This document shows, in pieces, positions 36,012-44,689 of a stretch of DNA of 64,000 nucleotides; the first letter of the stretch is position 1, and the number at the start of each line of letters is the position of its first letter. Source of the DNA: Vibrio anguillarum (GTDB taxonomy: Bacteria; Pseudomonadota; Gammaproteobacteria; Enterobacterales; Vibrionaceae); assembly GCF_001989995.2 (NCBI RefSeq), contig NZ_JAHGUP010000024.1, forward strand, positions 16,068 to 80,067, in the 5' to 3' direction. A program made the position numbers and the translations under genes. Below the pieces are notes generated by a model. The model ran no database searches. It saw only the letters and a list, made by a program, of their open reading frames with translations, and was not told the origin of the DNA.

Positions 36012-36684
36012 GCAAACATCCGTTATTAGAGCACATTCATTATCTAAAACAGTCTCTACCAATCAAGAGCATTTAACAATCCTAAAAGAGGTAAACCTAG
36101 AGATCAAAAGTGGTGAAAGCGTGGCGATAGTCGGAACGTCTGGTGCGGGGAAATCAACCCTGATGACGCTGTTGGCTGGGCTTGATACGCCGACACGCGG
36201 AGAGGTAGAGCTATTGGGCCAGCCATTATCTCAACTGGACGATGAAGGACGCGCGGCGATCCGCAGTCAATCGGTTGGCTTTGTGTTTCAAAGCTTTTTG
36301 CTGATCCCAAGCTTGTCTGCGTTAGAGAACGTGACGCTACCTTGTTTGTTAAAAGGTGAAAAAGAGGATGTAGATCGTGCTAAATCCTTGTTGACGGCCG
36401 TTGGTTTATCGCATCGAATGCATCACTCTCCTGCACAACTTTCAGGGGGCGAGCAGCAACGAGTCGCGCTAGCAAGAGCCTTTATGATCAATCCGAAAGT
36501 GCTGTTTGCCGATGAGCCTACTGGCAACCTTGATCAAGAAACCGCGGCAAAAGTGGTTTCATTATTGTTTGAATTAAATAAGCAGCACGGAACGACCTTA
36601 GTGCTGGTTACCCATGATCCCGCTCTTGCGGCTCAATGTGATCGTATTTTCCACATGCAAGCTGGTATGTTGGAGGAGCGGTAA
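36010..36684 (+). CDS. ybbA: ABC transporter ATPase, YbbA-like
   Basis: A 224-residue LolD/MacB-type ATPase. Walker [10 protein letters not shown] (about 47-55), the Q-loop [10 protein letters not shown], signature [16 protein letters not shown], Walker [13 protein letters not shown] and H-loop VLVTHDPAL are all intact. The start is taken at ATG 36010, giving [20 protein letters not shown]; an upstream frame is a run-through of tesA's complementary strand. It is coupled to ybbP by a one-base stop/start overlap (TAATG). The transported molecule is unknown in E. coli as well; export of a hydrophobic metabolite or lipoprotein-related function is often suggested. Confidence 0.93.
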   Translation: MQTSVIRAHSLSKTVSTNQEHLTILKEVNLEIKSGESVAIVGTSGAGKSTLMTLLAGLDTPTRGEVELLGQPLSQLDDEGRAAIRSQSVGFVFQSFLLIPSLSALENVTLPCLLKGEKEDVDRAKSLLTAVGLSHRMHHSPAQLSGGEQQRVALARAFMINPKVLFADEPTGNLDQETAAKVVSLLFELNKQHGTTLVLVTHDPALAAQCDRIFHMQAGMLEER

Positions 36685-39125
36685 TGAGCGAGATGTCGAG
36701 CCGTTCACTCAATAAACGATTAATTCGCTGGAGCTTAGGTGAAATCCGCCACGGACAGTTGTGGCCTATTTCAGTGGCGCTAACCTTGATCATTGCTTGT
36801 ATTTTTGCGCTGACTGCCTTAGCTGAGCGTATGGAGCAAGTGATTGTTAAACAAGGTAAAGACGCACTCACTGCCGATAGTGTGTTTGTTTCCGCAAACC
36901 CACCCCCAGCGTCATTGCTCGATCAGATCGAGCGCTTGCAACTGCCGTCTTCACAACTTACGCGTTACGCGACAATGGCATTCAGTGAGCGCGGTATGCA
37001 GTTAGTCACTGTCAAAGCAGTGGATAGTGCTTATCCGCTACGCGGTGAAATGCGTCTTTCTGATGATGTGACGACATTTCAGCACCTTGCGCCGAATCAA
37101 CTGTGGTTAGATGAACGAGTGTTTGCGCAATTAGACGTTCAAATTGGTGATCAGGTCACACTGGGCGATGCTGACTTTACGGTCTCGGGACGCATCCTTG
37201 AGGAGCCGGGACTCAGCTTTAATCCGTTTCAACAGATGCCAGCGGTGTTGATCCACCAAGACGATGTGGCTCGTACTGGTGCACTTCAATTGGGAAGCCG
37301 GGTGCAATTTAGCGTGTTCATTAATGGTGATGATGGACAGATTGAAGCAGTAAAACAGCTCGTTACTTTAACGCCTAGCGATCGTTGGCGCGACCGAAAT
37401 AGCGCCAGCCGAACGAATGAGGTTTTTGAACGCACAGAGCAATATTTGTCGTTAACCGTAGCGATTGTGATCATCATGGCGGCAACCACATTAGTCCTGA
37501 CTTGTCAGCACTATGTTTCTACGCGGCAAAAAACCATCGCCATGTTAAAAAGCCTTGGAGCGAGCAAACGTTGGATCCGCCAATGGTTGATCGTACAAGT
37601 GGTGATTTTGTTTGTTTCTGCTGCGGTGCTTGGGGTATTGATCGGCATTGGCCTAGAGTCTTTATTACGCGTGCCGCTAGTGGATTTATTGCCTACGCCT
37701 TTACCGAGTTATGGCGCTAAACCCGCTTTTATTGCGCTGATGGCGAGTGTATTGATCGCTTTTCCTGCACTCGGCATTCCTCTATTGCATTTGCTAGATA
37801 CAAGTGCGCTCAATGTCATGCAAACAGAGCGAGCGAAACCGAATCATCGCCGTAATGGGTTGCTCATCTTGATTCCGTTAGTACCGATGCTGTGGGTTTA
37901 TTGGAATAACCTCTTAGTGTGGATTGTGTTGGCTGGGATCGTGACGCTTTTTGCGGTGCTTGCTGTGGTCAGTGTTTTGGTGGCTCGTAGTTTAGGACGT
38001 CTTCCGCTCTCTACCGCGCTTAAATTAGCGCTCAGCCGAATCAATCGTTCGGCAATCACGACCGGAGTCCAGTTCGGCGCGTTAGGACTATCGTTAATGT
38101 TATTGGCGATCATCTGGTTAGTGCGTACCGATTTACTCTCTGATTGGCAGCGAACCTTACCCAGCGATGCTCATAACGCATTTGCACTCAACATTTCACC
38201 AAATGAAGTTAATGATTACCTTAACACGTTAGACAGCGCCAACATTGTGCGTTCGCAAGCCTATCCGATCATCCGAGGGCGTTTATCGACTATTAATGGC
38301 ATAGAAGCCAAGCAACAAGCTCAAGGTGAAGAGGGGAGCGATGCGTTGAGGCGAGAGCTTAATTTCACTTGGGGAGAATCGCTACCCAGCAACAACCAAC
38401 TGACGGCAGGAACGTGGACAGAGCAAGGTGGCGTTTCGGTTGAATCCGACGTTGCTCGTGGTTTGGGGCTAAAACTGGGTGATAGTTTAGGCTTTGTGAT
38501 CAATAGCCAAACCGTGGAAGCGAAAGTAAATTCCATTCGCCAAGTCGAGTGGCGAGAAATGAAGCCTAACTTCTATTTCATTTTTACCCCAGACCTATTA
38601 CAGGAGATCCCTGCCACGTGGCTGGTGAGTTTCAGAGCGCAAGATCAAGATAACGCCTTGCTTGCCACCCTTGCTCGCACTTACCCTACGGTCAGTTTGA
38701 TGGATATCCGGGCAATGGGCGATAAGATTCAAACTTTGCTGACGCAAATTATCTGGTCAGTGACAGTGCTGGCTGCAATGGGCGTGATTGCTGGTATTTT
38801 ACTGATTTTTACCCTGTTGCGTTTAAGTTTAAGCCAGAGGCAACAAGAAATTCGCTTATACCGCACTTTAGGGGCCAGCAAGCGCCGCGTTGAGCAGACT
38901 ATTTGGGCTGAATACGGTTTGATGGCGCTCATTGCCGGTGTTGTCGCAAGCCTTGGCTCTGACGCGGTGGTGGCCAGCGTCATGAAGTTCGGTTTTGAAC
39001 TAGAACCTATGGCGCATTACAGCATGTGGTTGGTGCTACCCTTGGCGACGTTTTGCACATTATCGCTGGTCGTGAGTAGTTTAATTAAGCGGCTGTTAAC
39101 CCCTATAAATAAAGAGTTTAACTAG
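36684..39125 (+). CDS. ybbP: FtsX-like ABC permease, YbbP-like
   Basis: An 813-residue permease with two FtsX domains. Membrane helices are near residues 20-45 (LWPISVALTLIIACIFALTA), three around 255-365 (LTVAIVIIMAATTLVLTCQ, VVILFVSAAVLGVLIGIGL, AFIALMASVLIAFPAL), then 395-440, 460-480 and a terminal set from 690 (VTVLAAMGVIAGILLIFTLL). Large periplasmic regions lie at about 45-250 and 485-680. It partners with the ATPase encoded directly upstream. E. coli YbbP is similar in size and arrangement. Confidence 0.92.
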   Translation: MSEMSSRSLNKRLIRWSLGEIRHGQLWPISVALTLIIACIFALTALAERMEQVIVKQGKDALTADSVFVSANPPPASLLDQIERLQLPSSQLTRYATMAFSERGMQLVTVKAVDSAYPLRGEMRLSDDVTTFQHLAPNQLWLDERVFAQLDVQIGDQVTLGDADFTVSGRILEEPGLSFNPFQQMPAVLIHQDDVARTGALQLGSRVQFSVFINGDDGQIEAVKQLVTLTPSDRWRDRNSASRTNEVFERTEQYLSLTVAIVIIMAATTLVLTCQHYVSTRQKTIAMLKSLGASKRWIRQWLIVQVVILFVSAAVLGVLIGIGLESLLRVPLVDLLPTPLPSYGAKPAFIALMASVLIAFPALGIPLLHLLDTSALNVMQTERAKPNHRRNGLLILIPLVPMLWVYWNNLLVWIVLAGIVTLFAVLAVVSVLVARSLGRLPLSTALKLALSRINRSAITTGVQFGALGLSLMLLAIIWLVRTDLLSDWQRTLPSDAHNAFALNISPNEVNDYLNTLDSANIVRSQAYPIIRGRLSTINGIEAKQQAQGEEGSDALRRELNFTWGESLPSNNQLTAGTWTEQGGVSVESDVARGLGLKLGDSLGFVINSQTVEAKVNSIRQVEWREMKPNFYFIFTPDLLQEIPATWLVSFRAQDQDNALLATLARTYPTVSLMDIRAMGDKIQTLLTQIIWSVTVLAAMGVIAGILLIFTLLRLSLSQRQQEIRLYRTLGASKRRVEQTIWAEYGLMALIAGVVASLGSDAVVASVMKFGFELEPMAHYSMWLVLPLATFCTLSLVVSSLIKRLLTPINKEFN

Positions 39126-39137
39126 CGATATCCATAA

Positions 39138-39187
39138 TCCCAGACTGAGTTATCCACAAAAACAGTGGATAAAGTTTGGGATAACTC
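39138..39187. repeat. Nested inverted repeats with a DnaA box after ybbP
   Basis: TTATCCACA (39150-39158) is a perfect DnaA box. A second, inverted CAGTGGATAA follows at 39163-39172. The two are part of a larger imperfect stem (ATCCCAGACT...AGTTTGGGAT), and GAGTTATCC (39147-39155) can instead pair with GGATAACTC (39179-39187). No T-run follows on either strand. The whole 39126-39400 gap contains no gene. Confidence 0.55.
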
Positions 39188-39433
39188 GACGGCTTGATAA
39201 CGGCCTATTTGCGCTTAGCCCCGTAGTTACCTTGGGTTGCGCAGTTTTGTTATTCACAAGGTTGAAAAAACGTCGTTTTGGCTTTATTGAGTCAAGCAAT
39301 TTTTTAAGTTATTTGTCGATTATGCGTATTGCTTGTTAGTCGTAAAACAGATAAGACCACGTGAAAAATGTGATTTTAATAACGCTTTACAAGCTTTAGA
39401 ATGCATCCGGGTTTTCCAGAGTACTCGTATCTT

Positions 39434-40882
39434 ATGTCATATAAAAAGTTCAATACAGATTCTCCATATGTCGCAATTATTGGTGGGGGTGTGGCTGGTG
39501 CCACTGCCGCCGTTCATATGGGAGAACTGGGGCTCAATGTGCTGCTTTTGGAAAAAAGCGCCGGTCTCGTTAATGGGCCGCCGATTTGCCATCTGCACGC
39601 GGGCGGTAACCTCTATCGCGAAATTTCGCAGCAGCAGTGTCTTGAGTTACTTAAGCAGTCGATTGAAACCGTCAGGCTCTACCCCCACACGCTGAATAAG
39701 CGACCTACTGTGATTGCTGTTCCGCATAGTGATGGCGGTGAGCCGCAAGCCTTATTACCAAGGCTAGAGCTTATTCAGCGCAGCTATCAACAATTGGTTG
39801 ATGAAGACCCACGTAATCAGCAGCTTGGTCAACCCCAAGAGTATTTCAAACTCTACAGCCGTGAAGCACTGCAGGTATTAGCAACTCAGCAACAGAGTGA
39901 TCAACCGACATCATTCGATGATTGGGTGATCCCTTTTGCTCAACATGCAGATTTAAATCAGTTGAAGTACCCAGTCATTGCGGTGCAAGAATACGGTTGG
40001 AGTGTTTTTCGGCTGGCGGCCAGTACTGAGCTTGCGTTAGCGGCGATGCCTCATTGCCAAGTTTTAACGCACGCTCAATTAATCAAATCTGATTTTATTG
40101 ATGAGCAATGGCAGCTCGTTTATCTGGATGCTCAAAAGCATGAACACGTTATTCATGTCGATTATTTAGTCAATGCATGTGGTTATGAAACGGGAATAGT
40201 CGATGATTTGGCTAAGGCTCCGCGTCAACGCTTGGTGGAATTTAAAGCGGCCTACGTTACCCGTTGGGCAGAATGCGACCAGCAATGGCCAGAAGTGATT
40301 TTTCACGGGCCAAGAGGCACCCCACAAGGAATGGCTCAGCTAACACCGTATGCTGATGGTCTATTTCAGTTGCATGGTATGACCGAGGGAATCACGTTAT
40401 TTAAAGATGGGTTAGTGGCCTCGCAAGCTGGATCATCACAGCCCGTATTGCCTGATTATCTCGAACGCAAAATTAAGAACGGCTGGCAACAGGACGCACT
40501 ACAAGAGCGCAGTGAACGAGCCATACACCACATGAGTCAGTTCATCCCACAGTATATTCAAGCACAAGTAGCTGGTAAGCCACTGTTTGGTGCGCAGCAA
40601 ATTCCCGGTCAAGATGCCACATTACGAGCCGCTGATGTTACGTTTGAAGCTCATAATTATGCGCGAATCGAAGTGGTCAAAGGTTCATCCGCGTTGGAAG
40701 CGGCAACTAAAATTGTTCAGCATTGGCAGTTAGTGAACGATGAAGACTTGCTACAATCGATAGAAGCTCGTCACCCAATCAGCATGAGTTTGGCTCTTGA
40801 GCAGGTGGAAGAGAAAGCCATCGCGTTAGCTAAGGCACGCGCTTATCCTGAAGAATTGGCAAAAATTGTCGGTATGGTTTGA
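39434..40882 (+). CDS. FAD-dependent oxidoreductase, substrate unknown
   Basis: A 482-residue soluble flavoprotein. The N-terminus MSYKKFNTDSPYVAIIGGGV continues with the FAD-binding GGGVAGATAAVHMGELG near residues 17-33 and LLLEKSAG for the ribose contact. A second dinucleotide region is LVNACGYETG, and the C-terminal part holds KPLFGAQQIPGQDATLRAAD and VVKGSSALEAA, consistent with a DAO/thiazole-like fold. Start: ATG 39434 is preferred; an in-frame ATG at 39401 adds MHPGFPEYSYL. No specific family could be named. No partner gene lies next to it except the convergent pxp operon, so the substrate is unknown. Confidence 0.75.
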   Translation: MSYKKFNTDSPYVAIIGGGVAGATAAVHMGELGLNVLLLEKSAGLVNGPPICHLHAGGNLYREISQQQCLELLKQSIETVRLYPHTLNKRPTVIAVPHSDGGEPQALLPRLELIQRSYQQLVDEDPRNQQLGQPQEYFKLYSREALQVLATQQQSDQPTSFDDWVIPFAQHADLNQLKYPVIAVQEYGWSVFRLAASTELALAAMPHCQVLTHAQLIKSDFIDEQWQLVYLDAQKHEHVIHVDYLVNACGYETGIVDDLAKAPRQRLVEFKAAYVTRWAECDQQWPEVIFHGPRGTPQGMAQLTPYADGLFQLHGMTEGITLFKDGLVASQAGSSQPVLPDYLERKIKNGWQQDALQERSERAIHHMSQFIPQYIQAQVAGKPLFGAQQIPGQDATLRAADVTFEAHNYARIEVVKGSSALEAATKIVQHWQLVNDEDLLQSIEARHPISMSLALEQVEEKAIALAKARAYPEELAKIVGMV

Positions 40883-40926
40883 TTGGTGACACCTTGCGGT
40901 TTTCTAAAGGAGCAAGGTGATAGTTG

Positions 40927-41856
40927 TTAGTAGCCGAAATAACGCGCCCATTGGCACCAAACCTCTTGCAGGCCTTGTATATCACCTTTGACAAAACGTA
41001 TTTTCTGTCCCGGTTTTGCTTGTGCCAAACGGGGCAGATCAATGCGAGCCACACACCCTAATTTAGGGTAACCGCCGATGGTTTGGCGATCGTTGAGTAA
41101 AATGATCGGTTGGCCATCTGGCGGGATTTGAATCGCGCCCAAAGCAATTCCTTCCGATAAAATAGGTGTCGCGGGTGGGGTAACCGTATCGCCATTAAGA
41201 CGATAGCCCATGCGATCGGCATGCTGACTGACAGTGAAGCTGGTTTGATAAAAGCGATCGAGTTGCTGCGATGAAAATTGCAGGGCTTGGTAGCCTTCAA
41301 TGACGCGTAATTTAAGTGGCAGATTATAATCAGGCTTATAACGAAAAGTGATGTGTACGGGTTTGTTATCGATAGCGTGGGGATTAAAGTACAGTGAATC
41401 GCCCGCTTGCAGTGGTACGCCGTTTTGCGTTAACCCACCAAGCTGTTCTTTGGGTACGGTGGCAACACTACCTAAATGGTGAGGCACAATGAACCCTCCG
41501 CGCACGGCCAAATAAGCTCTTAAGCCATTTTTGGCTAGGCCAAATTTCAGTGTTTGCCCGGCTTGCGCGCTAAAGCTTTGCCAATTACCAATAACTTTGC
41601 CATCTAACGTGGCCGATAAATCACCACCTGCAATGGCCAGCATACATGGATGTTTAACATGAAATTCCGCCTGACCAAGCGTGATTTCAAGCGTTGCTAA
41701 ATTGACTCGGTTACCCAGTAAATGGTTGGCCCAACTGTAGGCGTAATCATCGACTGGTCCTGATTGAGTAATACCGATATGACTGAGACCAAAGCGACCA
41801 AAATCTTGAATTAAGCTCAGTTGACCGGGTTTTATCACCTGTAGTATGGGGCTCAT
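40927..41856 (-). CDS. pxpC: 5-oxoprolinase subunit C
   Basis: Part of the ATP-dependent 5-oxoprolinase PxpABC, which opens the pyroglutamate ring to glutamate. The 309-residue PxpC/KipA-type protein starts MSPILQVIKPGQLSLIQDFG, followed by RFGLSHIGITQSGPVDDYAY, the usual N-terminal block; ADRMGYRLNG, LSEGIALGAIQIPPDGQPI and NDRQTIGGYPKLGCVA are strong family motifs. Its ATG overlaps the pxpB stop as ATGA, so translation is coupled. Older names are KipA or allophanate hydrolase subunit 2. Confidence 0.92.
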   Translation of the reverse strand: MSPILQVIKPGQLSLIQDFGRFGLSHIGITQSGPVDDYAYSWANHLLGNRVNLATLEITLGQAEFHVKHPCMLAIAGGDLSATLDGKVIGNWQSFSAQAGQTLKFGLAKNGLRAYLAVRGGFIVPHHLGSVATVPKEQLGGLTQNGVPLQAGDSLYFNPHAIDNKPVHITFRYKPDYNLPLKLRVIEGYQALQFSSQQLDRFYQTSFTVSQHADRMGYRLNGDTVTPPATPILSEGIALGAIQIPPDGQPIILLNDRQTIGGYPKLGCVARIDLPRLAQAKPGQKIRFVKGDIQGLQEVWCQWARYFGY

Positions 41857-42572
41857 GAATGGTGCTCCCACTGCGCGGCTAATTGAGGTATTTCACCTCC
41901 TAATGATAAAAATTCCTCGCGAGTCATCGCTGTAAACTTCACTTTAGTTCCAATCGAAAAAGGCGTCATTGGTGTTTGATGAGGAGAAAAGAGCGCATGG
42001 GGGCAATTGGCGATGATATTCCATCCTCCGGGAGAGTTGTTCGGATAGACGGTCGTTTGCTGTTCTGCAATCGCGACGCTGCCTTTGGCCACACTAAGGC
42101 GTGGGGTGGCATGGCGCGGTAAGCGTAATTGTTCATCTACTTCAGCCATAAAGGCAAAGCCTGGTGCAAAACCGACGGCACAAACGGTGTAGACCGTTTG
42201 AGTGTGCAGCGCGATAACTTGTTGCGTGGATAAACCAAGCGCATGGTAGCGCTTTAAATCTGGGCCGACACTTTCATCGTAGTAAGCGCCAAGCTCAACC
42301 AAATTGTGGGTGGCTTCCACAGCTAAAGATAAGGCCGAGATCGCTGTGATCAATTGCTGCTCTAGCTCCCTTTGACTTATACGATAAGGAAGGTAATCGA
42401 TCAAAATGGTAGTGTAAGAAGGGGTGACATTCATCAGGTAAGCAGAAAACTGCACCATGATCTGTTGCGCAATTTGTCCGATATCGAGTGAGAGATCGGC
42501 CGATGGCGAATGGTTAAAACGCAGTAAGAGACTGCATTCCGCAACGGGTTCAATGCTGTAGTTCAATGGCAC
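41853..42572 (-). CDS. pxpB: 5-oxoprolinase subunit B
   Basis: The KipI-like subunit of PxpABC, 239 residues. Family blocks: CSLLLRFNHSPSADLSLDIG at the N-terminus, TTILIDYLP, ELGAYYDESVGPDL, VCAVGFAPGFAFMAEVD, LRLPRHATPRLSVAKGSVAIAE (metal or substrate region) and SPGGWNIIANCPH. Together with PxpC it forms the ATP-dependent part of the enzyme. It follows pxpA by 53 bp and overlaps pxpC by 4 bp. Confidence 0.92.
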   Translation of the reverse strand: MPLNYSIEPVAECSLLLRFNHSPSADLSLDIGQIAQQIMVQFSAYLMNVTPSYTTILIDYLPYRISQRELEQQLITAISALSLAVEATHNLVELGAYYDESVGPDLKRYHALGLSTQQVIALHTQTVYTVCAVGFAPGFAFMAEVDEQLRLPRHATPRLSVAKGSVAIAEQQTTVYPNNSPGGWNIIANCPHALFSPHQTPMTPFSIGTKVKFTAMTREEFLSLGGEIPQLAAQWEHHS

Positions 42573-42625
42573 TTAACACTCCTTGTGATGACGTTGTAGC
42601 CGCTAGGAGATACACGTGTAATGGT

Positions 42626-43381
42626 TCAATGCTCTCGTAGACAAATTCGGATTTTCTCTATCAGTTCAATCGCCGCCGGGTTATCGCCATGCACGCAAAT
42701 CGTATCGGCTTCGATGGGGATCACAAAGCCATCCGAACTGGTCACTTTTCCGTAATCAACCAGTTGTTTAATTTGATTGATGATCGCCTCTTCATTAGTC
42801 AGCACTGCATTGGCTTGGCCTCTTGGAGTGAGCATACCATTAGCGAGATAAGTCCGGTCGGCAAAGGCTTCAAACAGCAATGGCACGTCATAAATATCGG
42901 CGATATCAAGGTAATCTTGGTTATTGCCTGAAGCTAAGATCATCAAGGGCACATTGAAGCAAGAAACTGCATCGACCACTGCGCGAAAGACAGATTTGTC
43001 ACGCATCATATCGTTATATAAAGCCCCATGAGGTTTAACGTAGCTTATCTCGGCATTTTTGCTCTCACATAATGCCTTGAGTGCGCCAATCTGGTAAATC
43101 AGTAACTCGCATATCTCTTCTTCGTTAAAACTCATTGAACGGCGACCAAAACCTTGCAAATCGGGGTAACCCGGGTGAGCGCCAATCATTACATCAAATT
43201 GAATCGCCAGCTCAATCGTTCGGCTCATCACGTGTGGGTCAGAGGCATGAAAGCCACACGCAATATTGGCCATGTCAATCCAAGGCATCACCAACTCATC
43301 AGCGTCCATTTGCCATGCACCGAAGCTCTCGCCCATGTCACAATTGAGAGTGATTGTTCTTTTTGTCACGGGTTGCATCAT
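42626..43381 (-). CDS. pxpA: 5-oxoprolinase subunit A
   Basis: The LamB/YcsF-type subunit of PxpABC, 251 residues. The N-terminal motif TLNCDMGESFGAW, then ANIACGFHASDPHVM and GAHPGYPDLQGFGRR, YVKPHGALYNDMM, and the C-terminal ICVHGDNPAAIEL define the family. It is first gene of a pxpA-pxpB-pxpC operon for pyroglutamate use. The start is ambiguous: ATG ATG at 43381/43378 follow AAGG with almost no gap, and GTG 43366 (VTKRTI) is another option. Confidence 0.93.
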   Translation of the reverse strand: MMQPVTKRTITLNCDMGESFGAWQMDADELVMPWIDMANIACGFHASDPHVMSRTIELAIQFDVMIGAHPGYPDLQGFGRRSMSFNEEEICELLIYQIGALKALCESKNAEISYVKPHGALYNDMMRDKSVFRAVVDAVSCFNVPLMILASGNNQDYLDIADIYDVPLLFEAFADRTYLANGMLTPRGQANAVLTNEEAIINQIKQLVDYGKVTSSDGFVIPIEADTICVHGDNPAAIELIEKIRICLREH

Positions 43382-43577
43382 CCTTGAGTGTCCATGTTGA
43401 GTAACTTGCCGTAATCAAAAGCAATATACAATGATCCGATTCATTGTTTGGCGATAAGTATGGGCCGAAAGAGAGCGAATTGGCCTGATAGACAAACATT
43501 AAAGCAGATTGATTTATAAGTGAAGTTTAGGTTGAAAGTCGTTAAACTTGCACAACCAATGTCAGAAGGTAAAAACA

Positions 43578-44594
43578 ATGAAAGTATTAGTGACAGGCGG
43601 GATGGGGTATATCGGTAGCCATACCTGCATTCAAATGATCCACGCCGGTATGACACCCGTAATTTTTGACAACTTATACAATAGTAAAGCATCGGTTTTA
43701 GAGCGCATCGAAAAAGTGTCCGGTGTGAAGCCGCTGTTCGTCCATGGTGATGTACGCAACCAAGCACAACTGGTTGAAGTGATGAAAGCGCAAAATATTC
43801 AAGCGGTGATCCATTTCGCAGGCTTAAAAGCAGTCGGTGAGTCAGTAGAAAAGCCATTGGAATATTACGATAACAATGTGAATGGCACATTGGTACTGGT
43901 GGCGGCCATGCGTGAAGCTGGCGTGAAGGCACTTGTTTTTAGTTCATCTGCAACCGTATACGGTGACCCAGCCTCAGTGCCTATTACCGAAGATTTCCCA
44001 ACCAGCGCGACCAACCCTTATGGCCGTAGTAAGTTAATGGTTGAAGAGTGCTTGGCCGATTTCCATAAAGCCAACCCAGATTGGAGCATTACACTGCTGC
44101 GCTATTTTAACCCTGTAGGTTCACATCCATCAGGCGAGTTAGGTGAAGATCCACAAGGCATTCCGAACAACCTAATGCCTTTTGTCTCGCAAGTGGCCGT
44201 GGGTCGAAGAGCATTTCTCTCTGTTTTTGGCAGTGATTACCCAACTAAAGACGGCACAGGGGTTCGCGATTATATTCACGTAATGGACCTAGCCGATGGT
44301 CATATTGCTGCGCTGGAAAAAGTAGGCCAACAAGCAGGCTTGCACATTTATAACCTAGGCACAGGAAATGGCTACAGTGTACTAGAGATGGTGAAAGCGT
44401 TTGAACAAGCGTCAGGTAAAAGCGTGCCGTACCAATTGGTTGAACGCCGCGCTGGTGATATTGCGGAGTGTTGGGCAGATCCAAGCAAAGCGATGGCGGA
44501 TCTAGGTTGGAAAGCGACTCGCAGCCTAGAAGCGATGACACAAGATACGTGGCGTTGGCAGTCAAATAATCCACAAGGTTATCCTGAGTCTTAA
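43578..44594 (+). CDS. galE: UDP-glucose 4-epimerase
   Basis: Interconverts UDP-glucose and UDP-galactose, supplying galactose for polysaccharides and catabolism. The 338-residue protein is the same length as E. coli GalE. The NAD-binding block is MKVLVTGGMGYIGSHTCIQM, the catalytic triad is SSSATVYG with the Tyr-x3-Lys in NPYGRSKLMVE, and LRYFNPVGSHPSG and GTGVRDYIHVMDLA follow. AAGG lies eight bases before the ATG at 43578; a longer frame from 43548 is rejected. The gene is alone, away from other gal genes, and separated from pxpA by a divergent gap. Confidence 0.96.
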   Translation: MKVLVTGGMGYIGSHTCIQMIHAGMTPVIFDNLYNSKASVLERIEKVSGVKPLFVHGDVRNQAQLVEVMKAQNIQAVIHFAGLKAVGESVEKPLEYYDNNVNGTLVLVAAMREAGVKALVFSSSATVYGDPASVPITEDFPTSATNPYGRSKLMVEECLADFHKANPDWSITLLRYFNPVGSHPSGELGEDPQGIPNNLMPFVSQVAVGRRAFLSVFGSDYPTKDGTGVRDYIHVMDLADGHIAALEKVGQQAGLHIYNLGTGNGYSVLEMVKAFEQASGKSVPYQLVERRAGDIAECWADPSKAMADLGWKATRSLEAMTQDTWRWQSNNPQGYPES

Positions 44595-44626
44595 GCTCTT
44601 GCTTCAACTTCTCTGCGATGAATGAA

Positions 44627-44657
44627 ATAAATAGCCAGTCAAATGACTGGCTATTTT
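44627..44657. terminator. Bidirectional terminator between galE and the chemoreceptor
   Basis: AATAGCCAGTCA / TGACTGGCTATT forms a long stem with a one- or two-base tight loop extended by A- and T-tracts on both sides. It separates convergent galE and the MCP gene. Confidence 0.85.
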
Positions 44658-44689
44658 GATCTGACTTGATTACTCAAGCAATCCAATGA

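Noticed and set aside
39333..39695. 120-codon frame overlapping the FAD oxidoreductase start
   Set aside because: It is an alternative frame of the oxidoreductase coding region with no family resemblance.
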